Shown piece by piece: positions 8,072-15,590 of a stretch of 64,000 bases of DNA. Origin of the DNA: an uncultured Eubacteriales bacterium (GTDB taxonomy: Bacteria > Bacillota > Clostridia > Lachnospirales > Lachnospiraceae); assembly GCA_900314525.1 (NCBI GenBank), contig OMVN01000003.1:55421-119420 (forward strand), read 5' to 3'. The position numbers and the translations under genes were made by a program. Position 1 is the first letter of the stretch, and each line of letters starts with the position of its first letter. The notes under the pieces are model-generated. The model ran no database searches and was not told the DNA's origin. It saw only the letters and a list, made by a program, of their open reading frames with translations.

Positions 8072-8956
8072 ATGCAGGTTTTATTAAACATAAAAATCTT
8101 TTTGGATAAATTTATTACAATACCAAAATTTACCATTACAGATGCAGTTGAAATACTTATAATTGCATTTATGATTTATGAAGTGCTTGTGTGGATAAAA
8201 AGCACCAGAGCCTGGATGTTATTAAAGGGAATACTGATCTTATTAGTATTTGTTATAGTAGCCACAATCTTTAATCTGTCTACGATACTATGGATTTCAA
8301 ATAAAATATTCAGTGTAGGAGTTATTGCACTTATAGTGGTATTTCAGCCGGAATTCAGAAAAGCACTTGAACAGCTTGCAAGGAAGAAAATATTAAAAAA
8401 TGTATTTAATTTTGATGATAGCAAGAATATAAAAGAGAGATTTTCTACAAGAACTGTAAATGAAATTGTAAAAGCAAGTTTTGAACTTGCAAAACATAAG
8501 ACAGGAGCACTAATTGTTATAGAAAATGAAATCAGTTTAAGCGAGTATGAGAGAACTGGTATTAACATTGATGCGGAAATAAGCAACCAGTTACTTATTA
8601 ATATTTTTGAACATAATACTCCTCTTCATGATGGTGCAGTAATTGTAAGAGGAGATAGGATAGTATCAGCAACATGTTATCTTCCACTCTCAGATAATAT
8701 GCAGTTAAGCAAGGAACTTGGAACAAGGCACAGGGCTGGAGTAGGTGTAAGTGAAGTTACAGACAGTCTGACAATTATTGTCTCTGAAGAGACTGGAAAA
8801 GTATCATTGGCATACAGGGGAAATTTAGATAGAAATATTGATGGTGATACATTAAGAGAGAAACTTGAAAAGTTACAGAACAGAACAATTGACAACACAA
8901 AGAAATTCAAGATTTGGAAGGGAAGAAGGCATAATGAAAAAGGTATTGATAAATAA
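8072..8956 (+). CDS. cdaA: Diadenylate cyclase CdaA (DisA_N domain, membrane-bound)
   Basis: 294 residues, close to the family norm of 270-290. Three membrane helices fall at about 26-44, 49-70 and 78-92, followed by the DAC domain. Both catalytic signatures are present: DGA at 187-189 (in LHDGAVIV) and RHR at 219-221 (in GTRHRAGVG). The enzyme condenses two ATP into c-di-AMP, a signal for potassium, osmolyte and wall control. The 3' end overlaps the next gene by 23 bases. Order cdaA-cdaR-(HPr)-glmM is the classic Firmicute c-di-AMP operon, in which CdaR and GlmM are known to bind and tune CdaA. Confidence 0.97.
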   Translation: MQVLLNIKIFLDKFITIPKFTITDAVEILIIAFMIYEVLVWIKSTRAWMLLKGILILLVFVIVATIFNLSTILWISNKIFSVGVIALIVVFQPEFRKALEQLARKKILKNVFNFDDSKNIKERFSTRTVNEIVKASFELAKHKTGALIVIENEISLSEYERTGINIDAEISNQLLINIFEHNTPLHDGAVIVRGDRIVSATCYLPLSDNMQLSKELGTRHRAGVGVSEVTDSLTIIVSEETGKVSLAYRGNLDRNIDGDTLREKLEKLQNRTIDNTKKFKIWKGRRHNEKGIDK

Positions 8957-10202
8957 TATCGGTTTTAAAATATTATCCCTGATTTTTGCAATTGCCCTCT
9001 GGATTATTGTTGTAAATATAGATGACCCGGATGTAACAAGAACATTTTCAGGAATTCCGGTTACAACACTTGATGAAAATGTTATAACTGGCAATAATCA
9101 GGTATATAGCATTGCATCTGGCAACAGCGTGAATGTTACTGTCAAGGGGCCAAGATCAATGGTGGATAAGATGACAAAAGATGACTTTTATGCCCAGGCA
9201 CCATTTAGTGAAATGTCCAATGTAAATGCCGTGCCTATTTATGTATTGTTTCGTAATTCCAAGTATGAGAGAGATTGTGAAATTACTCAGAATACTATGA
9301 ACATGAAATTAAATGTAGAGGATTTGATAGAGAAAAATTTTGATGTAGAGATTGTACATTCAGGAGAATTATCAAGCTCATATTATCTGGCAAAAGAGAG
9401 TGTAAGTTTCGATAAAGTGACAGTAAAAGCACCTGAATCAAAAATGAGACTTGTAGATTCAGTGGAGATATCAGTAGATTTGTCAGGAAAAACAGATAGC
9501 TTTACTGCCAAGACAGATTTGAAGTGTTATACAGCCAGCGGAGTTGAAATTTCAGACATGACAAACATAGGATTATCACAGAACTCCACTGATTATCAGG
9601 CTGACATATATCAGGTTAAAGAGGTTCCTGTGAAAATTGGAACAACTGGTGTGGTGGCAAGTGGTTATACACTTACAGGGGTAACAAGTGATAAGACAAC
9701 ACTGAAAATTGCAGGTCCATCAGCAAATCAGGTAGACAGTATTGTATTTCCAGATGAACTCTTAAATATTCAGGGAGCTAATAAGGATGTTTCAGTTGAT
9801 GCTGATGTGACAGCATTACTTCCATCGGGAGTATATTTATATAACAAGAGTGACGCTACAATAAAGATTACAGCAAAGGTAGAAGCAAAGAAAACTAACA
9901 CATATACAATTCCAATAAGCGAGATAGATAAAAATAACATACCTCAGGGATTTAGTGCAGAAATAGTTGAAAAGAGCATAGATATTACCGTTAGCGGAAT
10001 AGATAAAAATCTTTCCGATTTCAGTGTGAATAAATTAGAACCATATGTTGATTTAAAGAATACAGTTGAAGGAAATAATGAAGTAATTGTTCATTTTACA
10101 CTTCCAGAAGGACTTTCTCTGGTAGATGATGTAAAGATAAATGTTGTGATGAAAAATAATACTGTACAGGAAAGCACACAACAAGATACTGTGACAAACT
10201 AA
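8934..10202 (+). CDS. cdaR: CdaR, YbbR-repeat regulator of CdaA
   Basis: 422 residues from ATG 8934 (an upstream in-frame TTG at 8865 lies inside cdaA without a ribosome site and is rejected; a purine-rich GGAAGAAGG run lies just before 8934). One N-terminal membrane span at about residues 7-25 (IGFKILSLIFAIALWIIV) begins with the family's NNxxxKxxSLxxAxxLW pattern. The rest is an extracellular chain of four YbbR-like beta repeats of 75-90 residues, each with a VTVKGP- or ITVSG-like strand. CdaR binds CdaA through the membrane and restrains or activates it depending on species. Its start lies within the last 23 bases of cdaA, which implies coupled translation. Confidence 0.93.
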   Translation: MKKVLINNIGFKILSLIFAIALWIIVVNIDDPDVTRTFSGIPVTTLDENVITGNNQVYSIASGNSVNVTVKGPRSMVDKMTKDDFYAQAPFSEMSNVNAVPIYVLFRNSKYERDCEITQNTMNMKLNVEDLIEKNFDVEIVHSGELSSSYYLAKESVSFDKVTVKAPESKMRLVDSVEISVDLSGKTDSFTAKTDLKCYTASGVEISDMTNIGLSQNSTDYQADIYQVKEVPVKIGTTGVVASGYTLTGVTSDKTTLKIAGPSANQVDSIVFPDELLNIQGANKDVSVDADVTALLPSGVYLYNKSDATIKITAKVEAKKTNTYTIPISEIDKNNIPQGFSAEIVEKSIDITVSGIDKNLSDFSVNKLEPYVDLKNTVEGNNEVIVHFTLPEGLSLVDDVKINVVMKNNTVQESTQQDTVTN

Positions 10203-10227
10203 AAAATATACGAAGGGTATGAGACTA

Positions 10228-10485
10228 ATGGTTGAAAAAAAAGTAAAGGTCAAGATAGTTTCAGGACTTCATTTCAGACCTGCATGCAAGATAACTGAAG
10301 TCGCAATGACATTTGATTCAAAGATAACTATGAAAGCTGGAAACAGTGAATCTGATTTGAAAAGTTTTCTGGGTGTATTGGCAGCTGGAGTGAAATTTGG
10401 GGATGAAGTTGTTATTACCTGTGATGGTCAGGATGAAAATGAGGCAATAAACAGAATTAGCGAATTTCTTGAATTCGGAGAATAA
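10228..10485 (+). CDS. HPr-like phosphocarrier protein
   Basis: 85 residues from ATG 10228, ten bases after GAAGGG; ATG 10219 is in frame but too near that site. With this start the canonical HPr numbering falls out exactly: His15 and Arg17 in GLHFRPA, and Ser46 in LKSFLGV. So both the PTS phosphorylation site and the HPr-kinase regulatory serine are kept, unlike Crh, which lacks the histidine. Residue 16 is Phe where most HPr proteins have Ala. The gene lies between cdaR and glmM, 25 bases after the first and 27 before the second. It may be a general HPr or a dedicated one coupling sugar status to wall-precursor or c-di-AMP synthesis; the latter is inference. Confidence 0.88.
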   Translation: MVEKKVKVKIVSGLHFRPACKITEVAMTFDSKITMKAGNSESDLKSFLGVLAAGVKFGDEVVITCDGQDENEAINRISEFLEFGE

Positions 10486-10512
10486 TATTTTTATGTGAGG
10501 AGAAAAAGGAAA

Positions 10513-11850
10513 ATGGGAAAATATTTTGGAACAGATGGTTTTAGAGGAGAGGCAAACGTAGGACTTACAGTTGAACATGCATTTAAGGTTGGAAGATTTT
10601 TAGGATGGTACTACTCTAAAGAACATAAAGCAAAAGTTGTAATTGGAAAAGACACAAGAAGAAGTAGTTATATGTTTGAGTATGCATTAGTTGCAGGACT
10701 TACTGCATCAGGAGCAGATGTATATCTTCTACATGTTACGACAACACCAAGTGTTTCATATGTTGTAAGAACAGATGGTTTTGATGTTGGTATTATGATA
10801 TCAGCCAGCCACAACCCATATTATGATAATGGAATAAAGATTATAAATGGACAGGGCAAAAAATTAGAAGCTGAGACAGAAGCAAAAATAGAAGAATATA
10901 TTGATGGTAAAATTGAAGAACTTCCATTAGCTAAGCGCGAATATATTGGAAGAACAGTGGATTATGCAATGGGCAGAAACAGATACATAGGATACCTGAT
11001 TTCGATTGCAACAAGATCGTTTAAGGATAAGACAGTTGCTCTGGACTGTTCAAATGGAAGCTCATCCTCAGTTGCAAAAAATGTATTTGATGCATTAGGT
11101 GCAAAAACACTCGTAATTGCAAATGAACCAGATGGAACAAATATAAATAATAACTGCGGCTCAACACATATTGAAAATCTCGTTGAATTTGTTAAAAATA
11201 ACAAAGTTGATGTTGGATTTGCATATGATGGAGATGCTGACAGATGTATAGCAGTGGATGAAAATGGAAATATTGTGGATGGAGATGCTATTTTATATGT
11301 ATGTGGTGTATATATGAAAGAGCATGGACAGCTTGCTAATAACAAAATTGTTACAACAGTTATGTCAAACATTGGATTATACAAGGCGTTGGATGAAAAA
11401 GGCATCGAATACGAGAAGACAGCTGTTGGAGATAAATATGTATATGAGAATATGACTACAAATGGACATTGTCTTGGAGGGGAACAGTCTGGACATATTA
11501 TATTTAGCAAACATGCCACAACTGGTGATGGAATATTAACATCATTAAAGATTATGGAAGCAATAATTGAGAGCAAAGCTACACTTAGTGAGCTAATGAG
11601 AGATTTGAGAATATTCCCACAGCTTTTGGTAAATGTTAAAGTTACTGATAAAAATGAGATAATGGAAAATGAGAAGTTAAAAGAAGTTGCAGATAAGGTA
11701 AGTAAAGAACTTGGCAGTGAAGGAAGACTTCTTCTCAGACCAAGTGGAACAGAACCATTAATAAGAGTAATGGTAGAAGCAGAAACTGATGAATTATGTA
11801 AAAAATATGTTGATGAAGTGGTTGATGTAATAAATGAAATTTGCAAATAA
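10513..11850 (+). CDS. glmM: Phosphoglucosamine mutase GlmM
   Basis: 445 residues. The ATG at 10513 begins the family's typical MGKYFGTDGFRG; the GTG at 10495 would add six lysine/arginine-rich residues that are really the AGGAG-type ribosome site. Ser99 in ISASHNP is the phosphorylated catalytic serine, DGDADRC near 236-242 binds magnesium, GGEQSGH near 320 contacts sugar, and RPSGTEPLIRV near 412 binds phosphate. It turns glucosamine-6-phosphate into glucosamine-1-phosphate on the way to UDP-GlcNAc. In other Firmicutes GlmM also inhibits CdaA, matching this operon. Its last 17 bases overlap the first glycosyltransferase gene of the polysaccharide locus. Confidence 0.97.
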   Translation: MGKYFGTDGFRGEANVGLTVEHAFKVGRFLGWYYSKEHKAKVVIGKDTRRSSYMFEYALVAGLTASGADVYLLHVTTTPSVSYVVRTDGFDVGIMISASHNPYYDNGIKIINGQGKKLEAETEAKIEEYIDGKIEELPLAKREYIGRTVDYAMGRNRYIGYLISIATRSFKDKTVALDCSNGSSSSVAKNVFDALGAKTLVIANEPDGTNINNNCGSTHIENLVEFVKNNKVDVGFAYDGDADRCIAVDENGNIVDGDAILYVCGVYMKEHGQLANNKIVTTVMSNIGLYKALDEKGIEYEKTAVGDKYVYENMTTNGHCLGGEQSGHIIFSKHATTGDGILTSLKIMEAIIESKATLSELMRDLRIFPQLLVNVKVTDKNEIMENEKLKEVADKVSKELGSEGRLLLRPSGTEPLIRVMVEAETDELCKKYVDEVVDVINEICK

Positions 11851-12697
11851 AAAAATTGATGTATTAATTCCTGTTTATAAACCAGATAAGTCTTTCGACA
11901 CTGTGATTAGCAGGCTGTTAAACCAAAAAATAAAAGTAAATAAAATCATAATAATAAATACTGTAGATCACAAATCTGGTGAACTTAAAAATATCTGGAA
12001 TTCCGATAAGATTTTGATAAAGAACATACAGAAATCTGAGTTTAACCATGGACTTACAAGAAACTATGGAATGACGCTGTCAGATGCTGATTATGTAATG
12101 TGCATGACTCAGGACGCAATTCCTGCGGACAGACATCTGATAGATCAACTCATAAAAGTATTTGAGAATGAGGACGTAATAGTTGCATATGCAAAACAGA
12201 TTCCTAGAAAAGACTGCAAGTATGTTGAACGATATACAAGAGCATTTAATTATCCTGATGAAGATATAGTGAAAACTAGAGACAGTATAGATACAATGGG
12301 AATTAAGGCAATATTTTGCTCTGATGTATGTGCAATGTATGATAGAAATAAATATTTTGAAATCGGAGGCTTTAGAAAAGCAGATTTCAATGAAGATATG
12401 CTGTTTGCATATGATGCTATAACTTCAGGTAAAAAGGTATATTATGCAAGCAAAGCAAGGGTTATTCATTCTCATAATTATTCATACAGACAGCAGTTCT
12501 TCAGAAATATCGAAATTGGAAAATCTCAAAAAGAGTTTCAAGATGTGTTTGGCAGTCTGAAGTCGGAAAACGAAGGAATCAGAATGGTTAAAAACGGGAT
12601 AAAATATTTTATAAAAAATAAGAAAGCATATTTAATTCCGGACTTTATTTTATATAGCGGATTTAAATTTGCAGGATTTAAAATTGGAAAGATGTAA
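11834..12697 (+). CDS. Family 2 glycosyltransferase (rhamnosyltransferase-like)
   Basis: 287 residues. GT-A fold: DVLIPVYKPDKSFD at the N-terminus, FNHGLTRNYGM near 73-83, then VMCMTQDAIPADRHLI near 93-108 holding the metal-binding acidic motif (QDA in place of DxD), and an ICSDVCAMY acceptor segment. The FNHGxTRNxG pattern is typical of RfbN/RfbF-like rhamnosyltransferases, consistent with rmlABC in the same locus. The C-terminus has a short hydrophobic/basic tail that may touch the membrane. It begins inside the end of glmM, tying the wall-precursor operon to the polysaccharide locus. The exact linkage made is not predictable. Confidence 0.85.
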   Translation: MKFANKKIDVLIPVYKPDKSFDTVISRLLNQKIKVNKIIIINTVDHKSGELKNIWNSDKILIKNIQKSEFNHGLTRNYGMTLSDADYVMCMTQDAIPADRHLIDQLIKVFENEDVIVAYAKQIPRKDCKYVERYTRAFNYPDEDIVKTRDSIDTMGIKAIFCSDVCAMYDRNKYFEIGGFRKADFNEDMLFAYDAITSGKKVYYASKARVIHSHNYSYRQQFFRNIEIGKSQKEFQDVFGSLKSENEGIRMVKNGIKYFIKNKKAYLIPDFILYSGFKFAGFKIGKM

Positions 12698-12711
12698 AAT
12701 GGAGAAAAAAG

Positions 12712-13500
12712 ATGGAATATAAACATACATTTGCTATTTGTGCATACAAAGAGAGCCCATACCTGGAAGAGTGCATTATATCATTAAAAAAGCAGACAAA
12801 GAAAAGTAAAATTATTATAGCAACATCAACACCAAATGATTTTATTAATGACTTGGCAGCAAAATATGATATAAAAGTGTATATAAATGAGGGCGAGAGT
12901 GGAATTACTCAGGACTGGAATTTTGCTTATAGTAAGACAGATACTGAGTACGTAACTATTGCACACCAGGATGATAAATATTCAAAACATTATACAAGTT
13001 ATATGTTAAAAGAAATGGAAAAAGCAAAACATCCATTGATCTTCTTTACAGACTATCATGAAATAAGGGATGGGGAGATATGTAAGAGCAATAAACTTTT
13101 AAGAATAAAGAGAATAATGCTTTTACCACTTAAAATCAGAGCATTTTATTCGAGCCGATTTGTCAGAAGAAGAGTATTGTCATTAGGATGCCCAATATGC
13201 TGTCCGTCAGTTACATTTGCCAGATCAAATGTATACGAACAGGTATTTATAAATGGATACAGGGCAGATGAAGACTGGCAGGCATGGGAGAGACTATCAA
13301 AGTTAAAGGGAGAGTTCATATATTGCAGCCGTCCTCTCACATATCACAGAATACATGAGGATTCAGAGACATCGAAGATATTGAATGATAATGCAAGATA
13401 TTATGAAGATATAGAGATGTTTGAAAAATTCTGGCCGGGATTTTTTGCAAAATTTATTGCAAAAGTATATGGCACAAGTGAGAAATCAAATGATTTATAG
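12712..13500 (+). CDS. Family 2 glycosyltransferase
   Basis: 262 residues, GT-A. The N-terminus FAICAYKESPYLEECIISLKKQ is the nucleotide-binding strand and helix; YVTIAHQDDKYSKHY near residue 81-95 carries the QDD metal motif; RADEDWQAWERLSK near 182 is the acceptor/catalytic ED-W segment; a late TYHRIHEDSET follows. Length and motifs fit small single-domain GT2 enzymes. It lies 14 bases after the previous glycosyltransferase, with a GGAGAA ribosome site, and is followed by a gap with a promoter, so it ends the operon that begins near 6,600. Sugar specificity unknown. Confidence 0.82.
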   Translation: MEYKHTFAICAYKESPYLEECIISLKKQTKKSKIIIATSTPNDFINDLAAKYDIKVYINEGESGITQDWNFAYSKTDTEYVTIAHQDDKYSKHYTSYMLKEMEKAKHPLIFFTDYHEIRDGEICKSNKLLRIKRIMLLPLKIRAFYSSRFVRRRVLSLGCPICCPSVTFARSNVYEQVFINGYRADEDWQAWERLSKLKGEFIYCSRPLTYHRIHEDSETSKILNDNARYYEDIEMFEKFWPGFFAKFIAKVYGTSEKSNDL

Positions 13501-13541
13501 TATATCTGCTGATGCTATTAATAAGTAAAAAATCAGAAATA

Positions 13542-13570
13542 TTGCAAAGTGACAAATCATATGATATAAT
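13542..13570 (+). promoter_or_regulatory. Sigma-A-type promoter ahead of the polyprenyl-phosphate glycosyltransferase gene
   Basis: TTGCAA (13542-13547), 17-base spacer, TATAAT (13565-13570). It starts a new unit about 72 bases before the next gene within the polysaccharide locus. Confidence 0.7.
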
Positions 13571-13648
13571 AGGTAATTGTTGATTTTGAAGTTTTATTAA
13601 TTAGAAGTATTATATTGACTCATAATGAAAGGTTAAAGGATATATGCG

Positions 13649-14338
13649 ATGAAAAAGTTGGCAATTATACCAGCGTATAATGAATCGGCAAGTATTGTAA
13701 ATACAGTATCAGATATTGTAAAGAATGCACCGGATTTTGACTATATAGTAATTAATGACAGATCAGCAGATGATACTTTAAAAGTATGTAAAGAAAATAA
13801 TATTAATTATATTAATCTGCCATTGAATTTAGGTATTGGAGGAGCAGTTCAGACCGGTTACTGGTATGCACTTGAAAATGATTATGACATTGCAGTGCAA
13901 TTTGACGGTGACGGACAGCATGATGCAAAATATCTTGATGAAATGGCTGAATTTTTGCAAAAAAGTGGTTCTGATATGGTTATCGGGTCACGATTTATTG
14001 AAAAAGAGGGTTTTCAGTCTTCATCAGTCAGAAGATTTGGAATAAAATATTTCTCAGGTATCATTAAGCTTTTAACTGGAAAGAGAATAACTGATCCGAC
14101 ATCTGGGTTCAGAATGTGTAACAGGGAAATAATCAGAATGTTTACTGATGATTATCCAAAGGATTATCCGGAACCAGAAACAATTATTGCCATTCTCAAT
14201 AGAAATAAAACAATAAATGAAATTCCAGTTGTAATGAGAGCAAGAGAAGAGGGAGTTTCATCTATATCATTGAAGAAATCTGTATATTATGTTGTAAAGG
14301 TTACGCTTGCAATGATGTTGGAAAGAATTAGAAAGTAG
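13649..14338 (+). CDS. DPM1-like polyprenyl-phosphate glycosyltransferase (GT2)
   Basis: 229 residues. Motifs are those of dolichyl/undecaprenyl-phosphate hexosyltransferases: AIIPAYNESASI at 5-16, VINDRSADDT at 35-44, LNLGIGGAVQTGY at 60-72, FDGDGQHDAKYL (DxD) at 89-100, and SRFI, then SGFRMCNR near 152. There is no C-terminal membrane pair, so the protein is probably a soluble or peripheral enzyme charging undecaprenyl-phosphate with a sugar on the inner leaflet. The following DUF2304 membrane protein begins nine bases later; DPM1-type enzyme plus DUF2304 is a recurring pair, where the partner may anchor or flip the lipid-sugar. Confidence 0.88.
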   Translation: MKKLAIIPAYNESASIVNTVSDIVKNAPDFDYIVINDRSADDTLKVCKENNINYINLPLNLGIGGAVQTGYWYALENDYDIAVQFDGDGQHDAKYLDEMAEFLQKSGSDMVIGSRFIEKEGFQSSSVRRFGIKYFSGIIKLLTGKRITDPTSGFRMCNREIIRMFTDDYPKDYPEPETIIAILNRNKTINEIPVVMRAREEGVSSISLKKSVYYVVKVTLAMMLERIRK

Positions 14339-14347
14339 GTGGCTTTT

Positions 14348-14725
14348 ATGACATTTAAACTTCAGATGATTATAGCAGCTTTAATATTATTTGGATTAGC
14401 CGGTATTTTGTATTATATAAGAAAAAAACGTCTAGAATTAAAGTATGCTTTATCGTGGATATTTGTTGGAATACTTGTTCTTATATTTGACTTTATTCCT
14501 TCATTTGTTACATGGATTGCAAAGGTGATGGGTATTGCTTCGCCAGTGAATATGATATTCTTTTTGGGATTTTGTTTTTCTCTATTTATCATGTTTACTA
14601 TTACTGTGGCTTTGTCAATTACAGCATCATCAACAAAAAGATTGAATCAGAAAATTGGATTGCTAGAAAAAAGAATAATAATTCTCGAAAAAAAATTAGG
14701 AGAGGAAGAAGAAAATGGAAAGTAA
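14348..14725 (+). CDS. DUF2304 family membrane protein
   Basis: 125 residues from ATG 14348, five bases after AGGTGG; a GTG at 14339 overlaps that ribosome site. Three membrane spans lie at about 4-23, 32-55 and 64-92, and the last ~30 residues form a charged helix (KRLNQKIGLLEKRIIILEKKL), a likely coiled coil. DUF2304 proteins accompany DPM1-like transferases, as here. Function within surface-glycan synthesis is inferred from that pairing. The last 11 bases overlap the next gene. Confidence 0.85.
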   Translation: MTFKLQMIIAALILFGLAGILYYIRKKRLELKYALSWIFVGILVLIFDFIPSFVTWIAKVMGIASPVNMIFFLGFCFSLFIMFTITVALSITASSTKRLNQKIGLLEKRIIILEKKLGEEEENGK

Positions 14726-15560
14726 GAACATGAAAGTGCTTGTTACAGGAGCAGGGGGATATATTGGAAGACATGTTGTTGACGAACTTATAAACAGAGG
14801 TTACGAGGTTCTCGCTGCAGATGTCAGATTTGATAACGTTAATGAAAAAGCAGTAAAAGTAGAAACACCTATATTCTCAGGAGATGAGAACATATACGAG
14901 CAGTTAGGCAGACCTGACGCTCTTATTCATCTTGCATGGAGAGATGGATTCAATCATAATTCAGAAAATCATATTATGGATCTCCCAAGCCATTATACAT
15001 TTATTAAAAATATGTTAGAGGGCGGACTGAAGAATATAACAGTTATGGGATCAATGCATGAAGTTGGATATTTTGAGGGAGCAATCAAGGAAGACACACC
15101 AACAAATCCTGAATCATTGTATGGAATTGCAAAGAACTCTTTAAGACAGATGGTAGAATTACTTGCTAAGAAAAATGAAGCTACATATAAATGGCTCAGA
15201 GGATACTATATCGTCGGTGATGATTTGAGAAGTAACTCTATTTTTGGTAAAATATTAAGATCTGCAAATGAGGGCAAAACAACATTCCCATTCACATCAG
15301 GAAAGAATCAGTACGATTTTATCAGTATAGATGAACTTGCAAAGATGATAGCACTCTCTGGAGTACAGACAGATGTAGATGGAATAATAAACTGCTGTAG
15401 TGGAACTCCTATGACACTTGCAGACAGAGTAGAGAAGTTTATTAAAGATAACAATCTTAATATAAAATTATTATACGGAACATTCCCAGACAGACCATAT
15501 GACTCACCAGGTGTATGGGGAGATAGTTCTAAGATTAATAAAATATTAGAAAAATTTTAA
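14715..15560 (+). CDS. NAD(P)-dependent sugar epimerase/reductase (extended SDR)
   Basis: 281 residues. The Rossmann motif VTGAGGYIGRHV is at 11-22, the active site shows Ser in MGSMHEVGY near 112-120 and YGIAK near 135-139 (Y-x3-K). The size and the HEVG/GYFEG pattern are like dTDP-6-deoxy-L-talose or RmlD-like reductases. The locus has rmlA, rmlC and rmlB but no obvious rmlD, so this enzyme may do the final 4-keto reduction of dTDP-4-keto-L-rhamnose, giving dTDP-L-rhamnose or dTDP-6-deoxy-L-talose depending on the face of hydride attack. The start at 14715 overlaps the DUF2304 gene; a second ATG lies five codons later. Confidence 0.8.
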   Translation: MESKNMKVLVTGAGGYIGRHVVDELINRGYEVLAADVRFDNVNEKAVKVETPIFSGDENIYEQLGRPDALIHLAWRDGFNHNSENHIMDLPSHYTFIKNMLEGGLKNITVMGSMHEVGYFEGAIKEDTPTNPESLYGIAKNSLRQMVELLAKKNEATYKWLRGYYIVGDDLRSNSIFGKILRSANEGKTTFPFTSGKNQYDFISIDELAKMIALSGVQTDVDGIINCCSGTPMTLADRVEKFIKDNNLNIKLLYGTFPDRPYDSPGVWGDSSKINKILEKF

Positions 15561-15590
15561 TGTCATAGAAATGACTTGGGTGAACAAAAA

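Noticed and set aside
10962-11846. 294-codon open frame on the minus strand inside glmM
   Set aside because: It is a mirror of glmM, low-complexity Ser/Leu-rich, has no ribosome site and no recognisable motif; glmM on the plus strand is certain.
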